Of a stretch of 64,000 bases of DNA, positions 35,500-46,800 are shown in pieces. The DNA lies in contig WPIO01000108.1 in the NCBI GenBank assembly GCA_009760855.2, forward strand, positions 910,001 to 974,000, in the 5' to 3' direction. Origin of the DNA: Cristatella mucedo (lineage: Eukaryota > Bryozoa > Phylactolaemata > Cristatellidae). A model generated the notes under the pieces. The model was not told where the DNA came from. It saw only the letters and a program-made list of their open reading frames with translations, and ran no database searches. Position 1 is the first letter of the stretch; the number at the start of each line of letters is the position of its first letter. Position numbers and translations under genes: made by a program.

Positions 35500-36170
35500 A
35501 AGCTCAGTTTTAACGACGAAGAATTCACAGTCACAAAGCCACAGTCCCGTCGCCTTGGCAGCGACGCAGCCACCAACCGAGACGGAGTGAGTCCTACACT
35601 CATAGCTGGAAAGCGGTAATTCCTAGAATACCACTAGAGCGCCGTCAGAAGCACTTGCTTCTTGTCTCTTTATAGAGCCACAGGCGAAGATACATTGCAT
35701 CAAGCTAGCTTCATTCATGCGGAATAGTATTTGCGTTGTTTTATATCGTTTTGTTTTATTCAATATATATTTTTCGAGTTTCCATAATGATACATGTAGA
35801 TATAATCTACAGAAAGATGTCGTGATCGGTGAGGATTGTTTGAATTCGATTTAGTGTAGGTTAACACATTGCCATGTTTATCCAAAAAGCAATGGCGGAG
35901 TCAGGATATTTTCTTGAAGTGTTAAGCAACGGTGACTTTGTAAAACGCAGCAGTAATCACGACTCTTTTATTTAACACATGATCGGTGTACAGATTGAAT
36001 ATACGGACTGAATGATCTCATCTGAAGGAACATAATTTCCAGTCAGGTTTTTTCTGAAAAAAAGATAGAATACCTTAATTTGATGCCACCTCTAGGCTCT
36101 GCAGTAGTCGCGTTGGTGCTGCTGGCGCTGATGATCGTTAGTTCATGGCTGGCAGTAGATGGGTGACGTG
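35500..36170. repeat. Upstream block of gene B, shared with the gene C and gene A upstream blocks
   Basis: 35500-35815 matches 17825-18120 and 41285-41515. 35880-36170 matches 13760-14110 and 61660-62000 (gcaacgatggcagagtaa-type words, agaaagatagaatacc, ttcatggctg). Confidence 0.65.
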
Positions 36171-36174
36171 ATGT

Positions 36175-36850
36175 AATAATAATATTGCACTTGATAATAT
36201 TGCACTTGATAAAGCGCCCTCAGAGAACTTAATCTCTTTCTAGGCGCTTTACATTTGCTGCAAAGTGATACGCAATAGAATAGTAAGTAAAATCATGCTT
36301 GAAAAACAAACAAAATGAATAACATGGTTAGGGGTTACATGCACTGGGTCAGCATGCAAATGTGGTTAGTGGCAGCATGAACAGTGTCAGCACGCATAAG
36401 CACATCGAGGACGAATCACAAGGACCCACTAAATGCTGTCCTAAATAGGTGTGTTTTTAAGTTTCTTTTAAATGTGGTCAGGTCAGGGGATGTTCTGATG
36501 CAGGTCGGGAGGGAGTTCCAGGCTGTGGGAGCATACGAGCTAAATGCACGGTCTCCAAAGGATTTAAGGTTTGTACGAGGTATTTCTAGACTGTAGGATT
36601 CCGAAAAGCGAGTGGTACGATGCTTTGCCTGATGGGGTAGTATCTCTGAAAGATAGGCTGGAGCCATAGAATGAAGAGACCTAAAAGTGAGCGACAAAAC
36701 CTTGAAGTCAATCCGTTGCTTGACTGGTAACCAGTGCAGGTCGGCGAGAAGTGGAGTAATGTGGCAACTGCGACGCTCACGACAGACAAGCCTAGCTGCA
36801 GAGTTTTGCACCAGCTGCAATCGCCTGATCGCACATGCTGGTAGACCATG
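36175..36850 (-). mobile_element. CR1/L2-like LINE, family 1, 3' end (best-kept C-terminus)
   Basis: One minus-strand frame runs through ACAIRRLQLVQNSAARLVCR, LLADLHWLPVKQRIDFKVLS, AWNSLPTCIRTSPDLTTF and KTHLFRTAFSGSL without a break, followed by the family tail and an ATT-like end. It interrupts the upstream block of gene B: the two sides (36150 and 36890) are contiguous near 14090-14160. Confidence 0.92.
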
Positions 36851-36859
36851 TACTGGGTT

Positions 36860-38030
36860 TCGGAACTGCTGGAATGCGGTCTGAATGGAGGGCGACCTAT
36901 CGCTTGCAGCTCGTATGCACATGAAGCCTGCAAGCCCCATAGTGCCCTGTTGATTGGGCTAACAATCCAGGTGCTCCGTCAGTTAGGATTGGTGACCACT
37001 TGTAGCGAGGCGAAAATTTGACCCGACTGTATATACGTTTCCAATGAGCCCGGTTGAACTGTCGGGCGTCGGGGCACTTGGAGTTGTTCTGAGATGTTGC
37101 ATATAACAGGTCTTAGCCTCTACCAAGTCTGCGTAGGCAGTTCTGATTCGTTTATTATTTATTTTACGTCACAAGCGCACTGCTAGCTGTGAAGGTGCTT
37201 GATCCAGCCGACGCCCGACAAAGATCAGTGAAGCCCTGAGCCTGGCATAACGGATTGTGATAACGTCACGTCCTGGCCTAACGAATGGAGCAGTATCGAT
37301 GCAAGAAGGCGTGCCGACCGAAGCGTAACGCTGAAGTCGGCACCGAGCGCCCACGACGTCTCGCTTATCGGTACTACGCTCAATTCTGGTGCCGTCATTA
37401 GCGAACTCAAGCCCACGTCTTGTTGTAGTCTCTGAATTACTTTCAGCACACTGCTGGTTAGCAATGACATTTGCTTGAGATATTTCTAGCTTTTGCTCCA
37501 GACATTGACGTACTTCTGGCTTCAGGGCATCTAAAATCTAAAGGTTAAAACGCTCAAAAACTTTTACGAGAGGTTCGGCCGCTAGTACTGGAGTCTCTCG
37601 GAAATCCGAGACTGACGACCGACCCCTACAGCGAGCTATTTTAGTTAATTAGTTACAACCCCAAGCCATTCAGTCTGTTTGTGCGTCCCTGGCACTACAT
37701 TTCTTCTCGGTGTCTATACCTTCATCTAACGAGGGTACAGCAAAGACGTGTATTAAAAAGGGGTCACGCAGGTGTTGGGAGACATGTTGCTAATTCGTTT
37801 TTGTAGTCATAGTTGAAATCAGATATAAGAATTCTTGAAATTCACATTGTCACGATCGTCACGAGTCTTCTAGATATATTTCCAGTCATACGGCGAGCAA
37901 TGAGGAACATCGAATCGAAGGACGGAAAGGTAAGGGGAAAATAGTTTGCTAATTTCCTTAAGTAGTAACCCATCAAATAGGACAGTTTAATGGGTGGAAT
38001 TCACAGGACCACGCGCTTACAATTAACGTT
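36860..38030. other. Intergenic sequence with no recognised gene
   Basis: Resumes the upstream block briefly (atcgcttgcagctcg near 36900). 37375-37470 matches 9070-9180 and 10432-10540. Otherwise unassigned. Confidence 0.5.
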
Positions 38031-40030
38031 AAAATGGCGCGCATTGGATTCCAGCAGCTTGAGCTCCCTCTGCAGTACGACCTTCTTTTACTGTCACCTG
38101 GGCACTTCCATCCGCCCCTTTCGCCAGGATCGGCCGAGTTGACGAGTGGTGAAGATGCCAAACTTGTGTAAAGTGATTTCTGCATTTCTGCAGCTGCACT
38201 CGATTTTGCAAAGTTTCGTTAAATCATTGTCTGTGAGTTAGTGCTAGACTTTTTATTTGATGCGAGTATGTTTTTTAATACGTGCCAATTAATAACCTGA
38301 AATACATGGAAGCTGAAAGAGAAATCGGCTCTCGCAAGAAACGCCAAACCACAAAGACTGAGAATGAAGCAGAAGTACAAAGAATTTGCGGATCAAATGT
38401 TTCCTGCCATACTTAAAAAATGTAATTCATTTATATAGCGCCCCAAGAGAACTTAATCTGTATTCAGGCGCTTCACATATGCCTCGGGGCTCGAGCCCAC
38501 GACGACCTCAGTCAGACCTTGGTCGGGGCGAGCACCTTAACCGCTAGACCAAACGAGCTCGGCGACTTGATGGGCTGAAACCCAGCAGATTCATAATTCT
38601 CACTAGGTCATGACTCTGCTTTATGTTAATTTGCTTAGTTTCGGTCAAGATCGACTACAAAATTCCAAGAAGCTCACCGACATCTTTTTCTGCATTTCAA
38701 CTTTAAGCAGAACGAGCCGCTGTATCCGATTTCCTGAACTCAATATTTCAATGCATTCAAATATTTAAATACTTAGGATATATATGTCAAAAGGGTGAAC
38801 GAAAAATGACCAGTGAAATAAAATGGGCGTGATTGTGTCGCACGGAATAAAGCTGATGATGATGGCTACTGCCACTGTCCTTGCGTGGCCGCTGGTACGT
38901 ACGCTCTGCTGAGTGTCAGACGTCCGGAACATTAGGCTTTCTCCTAAACGTTAAGACGCCTTTATTGTGTGCGGACGTCCGGAACATTAGGCTCCCATCA
39001 GTCGCCTTTTCTACGGCGCTGTCTCGCACACTGTTAGCGGGGCTACCTCTGTAAGTACCAGGCTGCGCTCGGCTGCAAAACTAGATTAGGGTGACCCATC
39101 GTCCCTCTGCCTAGACTAGCCAACCGTCTGTGGGCTTTCTCCTATACTTTGAGACGCCTTTATTGTCTGCGAAAGAGGCAGGTTTATAGAGCGAGTGCCT
39201 CCTAATTCCTTTCGTACGACAGCGAGTCTGTCTTCTACTCTTTCGCTGAAATCAAGGCTTTAAGAGAGCGCTCTAAGGCAGAAATTGTAATTCGCCACTA
39301 CCCGATATCCCGTTCTTGCTTTGGTGGCAACACAGTTATACACAAGAGGGTAGGCGTAGTGACTGTGAGATATGAATAGGCAGATAAGTGGACCCACTAA
39401 GGCAGGGACAAATTTTAAATGAAAAATGTAAGCTTAGTTTTTCGATACATAATCACATCCTTATATATATATCGGCTAGTCGCTTAAAGATCGCTCATAC
39501 AGGCACCACAGTACAGCGTCACTTACCAGTGCTATTTCGAAGTATCTTTTGGCGAACTAACGCTGGGCAAACTGATTCGTGATTCAGCACTTATATACCA
39601 TCTGTTATGCATGCAGTGACTATTTGCCACTTACAATATTTGTACAGGACGAGTTGGACCTATTTCTGAAGGATACATGTAAGTACTCCAGCAAATAAAA
39701 CCTTGTCAACTCAATGAGATCGTGAATGCATTACAAAATCTTTAAAAGTTGGCAAACACGAATCCTGCCGCGCTATGTTTGCATAGCTAAAACTATGCCC
39801 GTCTTAATCGATATCACTCGCATCCTGAGGCTAATGATGCTGTTCTGTGCCTCACATTTGCTGATGCTTCGCATTCGTCTTCGTGCGTATCCAGCTTCGA
39901 TTGTAGAGCTGGTGCCTAAGCTTAACGCCGGTTTCTCAACCCGTGGATCACCAAGACAGCCTAAATGAGCGTGGGGCACATTTATGACGAGATAACAAAC
40001 CGACTGGCGTAAAACTGTCTAGAATCGCTG
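38030..40030. repeat. Unclassified dispersed repeat R1, copy 3 (longest)
   Basis: Contains the early part (38050-38260) and the late part (38810-39800) of R1 in the same order as 16080-17500. A SINE lies inside at 38415-38570. No protein frame is conserved among copies. Confidence 0.6.
38415..38570 (-). mobile_element. tRNA-derived SINE with LINE-like 3' tail, family S1
   Basis: On the minus strand: A-box-like TGGTCTAGCGGTTAAGG, B-box-like GGGCTCGAGCCCC, then catatgtgaagcgcctgaat and agattaagttctcttggggc. The tail matches the LINE family-1 end (aaagcgcctagaaagagatt, aagttctctgagggcgc). This is the clearest SINE in the window. Confidence 0.75.
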
Positions 40031-40169
40031 TAAATTTCTAGTCGTACAGAGATGGTACGGTAATGGTGAGCGTGTTCAAAAGAAGGATGGATAAGAAAGG
40101 AGTAGAAATTGCTAGTTAATTTCCTCACGCAGTCACTGCTGAAAATGGACAATTTAACGAGTTGAACTC

Positions 40170-40370
40170 CTGCCATCAACCAAACTTGCTATTCCTCTTG
40201 TTCATTGTGCATGCTACCACATTGTGCATGCTACCACTAGCCATTCGATCGTCTTTCCTATCCAGCAAATGTAAAGCGCCTAGAAAGAGATTTAGTTCTC
40301 TGAGGATGCTTTATCAAATGCATAATAATAATAATAATTCACTTGATAAAGCGACCGCAGGTAACTCATT
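40170..40370 (+). mobile_element. LINE family-1 3' UTR fragment followed by an inverted tail piece
   Basis: The plus-strand UTR ends aaagcgcctagaaagagatt, an ATA-rich tract follows, then cacttgataaagcgaccgca in the opposite sense. Two tails therefore meet end to end. Confidence 0.75.
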
Positions 40371-40479
40371 ATTACTATTATTAGAACACATTATTATGTA
40401 TATTAAAGGTAAGCTTAGCTTCAGCGATTCCTTACCGCATCCTTCCAATAGTGACTAATCGCTCAGCTCGCACAGGCTC

Positions 40480-40960
40480 TACAGTGAAACATCACTCACC
40501 TCCAGCACTTTTTTTCAAGTTATCTCCGGGCAAACTAAAGCTGGTGTAACTGATTGCTGATTAAGCGCTTTTATACCACGTCTGATAAATGCAACGACTA
40601 TTTGGCACTTAAGAGATTTGTACCGGAGGTGTTAGGCCTGCTATTAAAGGATCCATTTAAGTACTTCATTCAATAAAATCATGTCAATTCAGCGAGATAA
40701 TGAATGCATTACAAAATCTCTACCAGTTGGCAAACTGGAATCTTATGGCGCTGTTTTTCTATCTCTATCGCTGTTTTTCTATTGATATCTGTCGCGTTCT
40801 GCTGCTGACGCAATTGACGTTCGTTTTCGCACAGTGCTTAGCCGGCTAGAGCTGGTGCCTAAACTTTCTCGACTCATCGATCACCAAGACAACCTAAATG
40901 AGCGTAGGACGCATTTACAACGACTTAACGAAAAAAATTTCCTAAAACTCTAAGATTACT
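40480..40960. repeat. Unclassified dispersed repeat R1, copy 4 (3' part only)
   Basis: Matches 11500-11890 closely, including gattgctgattaagcgcttt and taccggaggtgttaggcct. Confidence 0.6.
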
Positions 40961-40999
40961 GAGCAAGGGACAGGTGAGCAGGTCGAAAATATTACACCG

Positions 41000-41155
41000 C
41001 TAGTTTGGCCCAGTGGTTAATTTGCTCAACTCTCGACCGAGGTCACGGCGAATGTAGCTTCGATGGACAAACCTGCGGGCTCGAGCCCGCGGCATATGCG
41101 AAGCACCAGATCGGAGATAAAACTATCTTAGGATGCTGTACATACAGGAATTGTA
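41000..41155 (+). mobile_element. tRNA-derived SINE, family S1
   Basis: A-box-like TTGGCCCAGTGGTTAA, B-box-like GCGGGCTCGAGCCC, gcatatgcgaagcacc and tatcttaggatgctgtacat. It ends in a long TA/GT microsatellite. Confidence 0.62.
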
Positions 41156-41160
41156 ATCAC

Positions 41161-41274
<114 letters not shown>

Positions 41275-41515
41275 ACCGCAAAGCCAAAACGCTGAAATTC
41301 TTCGTTTAATCTAATAAAAAATAGAGCGGTGCCAGAAGCATTTCTTTTTGCGGCTTTTTGAGGCCACAGGTGGAGATACATTGCATCAAGCTAAAGTAGT
41401 TCGTAGAGAACAGCATTACTTGGCTTATTTTGTATATCGCTTTCGCTTAATCCGAGGCATATTTTCGAGTCATGATAACGATACACTTAAATTTAATTAG
41501 CTCCAGTGTTTAGAT

Positions 41516-42590
41516 AAAATGAGCACGAAACGCTTCCCATCGCGACGCCGCTCGGGTGTCCCTTGGCTGACCTTGAACTTGTCTGCTTTCTGTTCCCGCA
41601 CGTTTTCCGTGCTTAGTAGTGCTTTGCCTACGATCGTATGCATAGCCCAACTGAGTATGCCAGTATGGAGTTCTAGCACCGTACGCGTACCTGGAACTTG
41701 AAAGCACTGTATTTGCCGAATGAGTTAAATGCAAATTTAAAGACAGTTTTGAAGGTACTCTGAGAAACCTCAAGCTCACTCTGTCGCGAGAGTGAGAGCC
41801 CAATCTCAAAGCAAACTATTAGGTCTCGTTTTGCAGTAAAGTTAAAGTGCCCAGAAAGTGATCGAGTTCTCTAAGGGCGCTATAATAATTGTATTATTAT
41901 TATTATTACTCCTAAAAGTAATGGGCGGTGTTCGGGTTTCCTAGTGGATTTTATAGATAGACCTCAGCGTCGTCTATGTTGAAATTTGGCTACAACCCAT
42001 AAGAATTCCGAGATCCAGAACTTGCTCTGACCGCCCAGTATTTCTCGATCCCAGTCAGCCATTTCTATTTCGGCCGTGGGGTGTATGTGGCCTTAGGGTT
42101 TTAATTAGACTGCTAGACGAACCAGGAGCCAAACAGTAGAAGCAGATTCTCCTTCGTGAAAGTCTGCCAACTTGGCTCCTCCTTCCAAAAATGAGGGGAC
42201 GGATGTGCCCAAATCTGGGGGGGCGGGGAAATCGGTCCTAAATCTGCACACAGATTTAGGAGCAAAGTCGCTCGCGTTAAAGCAGGAGCAGCAGCACACA
42301 GACACGCGTGCGCTCAGCACGCACGCGCTCAGGCGCACTTGCACGCACGCACACGCATGCACGCACGCCCACGTGCGCTTAGCACAAGCCGGTGCCAGGC
42401 GGCCACTCGTTGAGGCTGACTCTCCCAGGTGAGGTCAGCTGATGCTCGACCTTGACCCGACGACACACTACTTTCCTGCTCGTGCATTTCGCGAAGGAGT
42501 GCTCTGGAGCTCTCAGCCTAGATATGAGCTCGAGGCGACCCCGGTTGACGCCATTCATAGATGACGTTTGAAAGGTCAAGGCTTGGCCCG
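41516..42590. other. Intergenic sequence with a LINE tail scrap
   Basis: 41820-41910 is a plus-strand family-1 3' tail (gttctctaagggcgctataa plus ATT repeat). 42290-42380 is a CG-rich gcacgcac repeat. Both strands carry 60-100-codon frames at 41500-41810, but no family or paralogue supports them. Confidence 0.5.
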
Positions 42591-43500
42591 GCTCTCCGAC
42601 GGCTTTTTTGGCGGCGAGTTCTCACCCCATTCTTGTCGCGCATCCTTTTCCAGCAATTAAAATAATGAATTAAAAAATAATAATGAATTAAATTAATTAA
42701 AATAATGAATTCAATTAAAATTCTTGAATGCCGGCATTCATTATTTTCCATTTACTTTCAGACGAACACACAGCTTCGAAGATTGTGTTTCCATTTTTCG
42801 AGTTGCGTTTCCAACGTCATACCAACAGCAAACGCCGAGCAGCGACTCCGGTGGGACATCCGGCGTGGCAGCAAGAGCTAGTTCGCAAAAAAAGACGAAC
42901 GGCCGAACGCTCTGCACTCTTTGCAGTGCTTACTCGGTGCAAAGCTCGCGCGCGCAGAACTATGCAGAAGCTTTGTACGCGCATTCGGTTTGCGCACGCA
43001 GTCGCACCTTCGTTAAATGCCGAAAGTACGCTGCACGAGAGTCGCAACCGGAAGCGGCAAAGTGGGAGCCAGCGGGTTCGCTGTCTCGCGAAGGGAGGTC
43101 ATCGCAATCGTCGATCCGAGCGTGCTCTACACAAGTTCTCGACGCCAACATTAGAATCAGCTTGAACCATTTTTAATAAACTTCATTTAGTAGTACTAAT
43201 ATTTAATTAATAATGAATTAGAATCGGGTACAGCATTTAGGCTATTATAGAGAGAAGCCGGACCGGCACTTTATGTGGTGGCACCTGACCCGGTACACGG
43301 CGGCTGCAGTAGACGCCTCACTCTGCCGCCGCCGCTTGCCGCCCCCGCGGCGGCATGGCACGCACGTTTGGATCCTTCAGCGTCGAGTAGAGATACATGC
43401 AGCTTTGCCGACGACCCCGACGGCCATTGGCCCCGATGCCTGCTGCCGGTGACCCCTGGATACTTATACTGACAGATAGCGAACAGTGAAAGCTTACACT
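42590..43500. repeat. 3' flank of gene A, paralogous to 19846-20470
   Basis: Aligns in order with the gene B flank, with AT-rich insertions (42650-42720 and 43170-43210). A shared atccaggggtc word and gtgtaag words lie just downstream of the stop codons of both genes (20640-20700 and 43450-43505). Confidence 0.7.
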
Positions 43501-43626
43501 TTGGCAACAATCATCCTCAGAAGGTGTGGATAGATGAAGTGAAATATGATGTAGAATTTATGTTCGCAAGGAGCACCAATGCGATGCATTGGCTCCCAAT
43601 GCCATCAGCAGGTCAAAGGTCATGGC

Positions 43627-43871
43627 TCAGCAGGATCCTGATTCGCATTTTTCACAGATGAAGTAAAAGTTGCAGCAGGAGCATGGGATGTTGTTCCACA
43701 GATAGCCATAGGAAGGCCACATATGCACGCAGAATTCGTCCTGATTGTTGGGTTCTTCGGGTATCCAGTTTGTGTATGCTAGCTCGATCTGTCCACAGGT
43801 CCACTGGTAATCGTATGGATAAGCGTTGGAGAAGGCGCCTATCCAGAAGGGCCAGACGCCGTCGTCGAGTA
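43627..43871 (-). CDS. Gene A exon 8: CTLD C-terminal half and stop
   Basis: Acceptor TTTACAAG, phase 1. Encodes DDGVWPFWIGAFSNAYPYDY, TNWIPEEPNNQDEFC, YLWNNIPCSCCNFYFICE and KCESGSC followed by TGA. EPN and WNN are present as in its paralogues. Confidence 0.87.
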
Positions 43872-46800
43872 CTTGTAAATGTAAAAAGCAGGAGGTAAGT
43901 TTTCTGCTGCTGTACGAGCGTGCAAAAAAGATAATTTTTTCTAACCAACCCTTAGCAAATTATTGTGTTCAAGGCTGTTAAAAAATATTGCATCCTAGTT
44001 TTTGTAGATTGCTGGTGGATTGAAAATAAAATTGCTAAATTTTTAACTTTAGAGCTTCCTCTGCTTACAGCATTACATAGTCCAAGGTTAGCATGACTCG
44101 AAAATGGAAAATTGGGAAGTAGTGCCGCCAGAGCCAGGGTTACATAGTCAAGTCAAGCTTACAAGGTCACTTGCGATTGCGATAACTTATGGCCACGTCA
44201 CGGCGTTGCCAGCACTGTCATGTCGGATTATCAACTCTAGTTCTCGCATTAGCTGCATTACATGCAGCCTTTGAGTAGGCACTGTCATGCAGCCTTTGAG
44301 TAGGCCGGCGGCATATTCGCCTGGCTCGCAGACTTCCTTTCCGTTGCTTCCTGTCAGGTGTTTTCACTGATCTGTAAGCGCTGCCCTGTAGAGAAAGATT
44401 CCTTGAATTACTACCACAAATCGCTCTCCAGGGATGAGTGGGTTCTGTTTCTGCCTGAATCTAACCACGAGATTTCATCTCACTCAATAAAGAGGAAGTG
44501 ATAAGCAGTCCCAAGATCGGAGGATAGTCGGAGAAGCAACTTGCCGATGAGATTGCCAGACAAAATCTAGGTATTCACTTTTATGCAGATGACACTCAGT
44601 TGTACCTTTTAGCTTTGATCCTTCCATCCTCTCCAGCCCTTGGAATTCTTTCAACTCTCTCGCTTCATGTATTGATGACATCCAAACATGAATGGCACCA
44701 AACTTTCTTAAATTGAATTATCGCAAAATCATCTTACTAGTTACGAGCAAGCCAAGTGTGATTCAGGTATTGGAAAGGCTAAAGCTCACATCGGCTCTTC
44801 CAGCATATCTCCTGTTGAATCTGCACGTCTAGGCGTCATGTTCCACAGTGACCTTTCATTAGACAACCACATCAGCTCCACAGTCAATTCTGCCTACTTC
44901 AGCTACATTACATTGCTAAAATTTGGTTAGACAAGGAAGGACAAAATTTAGATGCAATATCCTTGTTAAGACAAGGATCTCGCATCTAAATTGATCCCCG
45001 CATTTATGACATCCCTTCTCGACTTCTGCAACTCACTGCTTGCTGGTCTACCGGCTTGTGCAATCAGTTGAGTTGTTTACAGCTGATGCAAAACTCTGCA
45101 GCTTGGCTTATCTGTCGTGAGCGTTGCAGTTGCCACATAACACTACTTCTAGCTGACTTGTACTGGCTCCCTGACAATCAACTCAGTGACTTTAAGTTTC
45201 TGTAACCTAATTGTAGGTCCCTTTATTCTTTAGCTCCAGCATACCTATAAAATCTAAGCCCCGACCAGGCTAAGCATGGCATCATCCGGTTTTAGAATAT
45301 AATCCTTTTATCAGACCTCATAAGAATCTCAGATCTGTAGGTGACCGTACCTTTAGTAAGCATCCTTTAAAAGCCTAGAATTTACTTCGGTCTGGCATCA
45401 CGACATCGCCTGACTTAATGACATTTATTAAGAAGTTGAAAACGCATGACATTTATTAAGAAGTTGAAAACGCATCTACTTATCACAGAATTGAGTGGGT
45501 CAATGTGATTTGGCCTTTGTGTGCTCATGCGCGCTGGCACAGAGCATGCTGATATTAAGAATGTTTGCATGCTGACCGTATGCATGTTACCCCTAACCAT
45601 GTTATGCCTGTTATCATTGAACATGCAAACACTAACCATTCGATCATGCTTTGATTGCAGCAAACGCAAAGTGCCTAAAAAGAGATAGGGCTCTCTGACG
45701 GCTTTGTAACAAGTGCATTGACATTATTATTATAATTATTATTAATAGCTTAAAAGAAGCAGCGTTAAAACAGGCCAAAATGAAATTGCTAACTGTTTGC
45801 AAAAAAGTGAGTAATAAATGAGCACTCCTGCGATCGAAGCTCTCTAGTGAACGGATAACTGACAGTCCTGATAGTTTAATAATAACTAATTGATTGTCGC
45901 GATAATTATTCAATCGTCCAGATAACTAATCATTATTAGCCCCAATGGTTAATTAGTTGTCCCGATAAGTAATTAGTTGTCCTAACCTGTGAGCGACGAT
46001 CGCCTGCAATCTTGGCAGCTCGACGAGAAGGCGCCAGCGAGCCGAGCGTGAGGCGGGCTCCTCTTTCTTTAAATGACTTACTCGAATGTCCTGAGAGGAT
46101 GGCGACGAGAAAATTCTGCTCGTCCTGACTGTCGACCCGGACCAGGTTGGCGCCGTACCCGCTCTTGCAGAACGCCTCCGCCTGTGGCTGCATCATCGCA
46201 GTCGTCGTGAAATAGTAGCTGCTGACGCATCCCGTTTGATCTATGATGAGAAAATATGGACCGAGCTTGATGGATGAAATCGTTGTCAACCTGCAGCTCA
46301 CTCAGCCGAGAACCTCGCGTACGCGTCCGGCGAAATTTTGCAGCTGTCAGCCATTCATGTCCGGGCGCTCTGCTTTACTGCAGTGTCGTGCTACCGCATG
46401 TCTGCGTCCGCATGTCGTAGCTATGCGTGCTACCGCATGTCGTAGCCACGTCGTGCTACCACATATCTGTGGCTACGGCACAACTCGCAGCGAATTATTG
46501 CAACAATGGAGTAACAGAGCCTCAATTCTTGGCGGAGCACGTGGCCTGGAGCCTTCAGCTTTGCCGTCACCGTTCAGTCTTCAGCATGTCTTGGACAGCC
46601 TCCTCCATCTAGGTTAGGAGGTCTAGGAGCACATGCGTCGTAGACCGGAGAAACACAGACGCCAGGGGGAGGCAAGACGCATCGTGTGAGCGAGTCTTCG
46701 GCGTGTCCAGCCGATACGACGACGGTACGGTCCAGATCAGTCTGGTATGGCTAACCCAAATCCGGGAAGTAGTGGAGGAGTCACCACCACACTGGGCAGT

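Noticed and set aside
38415-38570. A genuine tRNA gene
   Set aside because: The tRNA-like boxes are followed by a LINE-like tail and recur in dispersed copies, so a SINE is the better call.
41497-41809. Overlapping frames of 60-99 codons on both strands
   Set aside because: No recognisable domain, splice context or paralogue.
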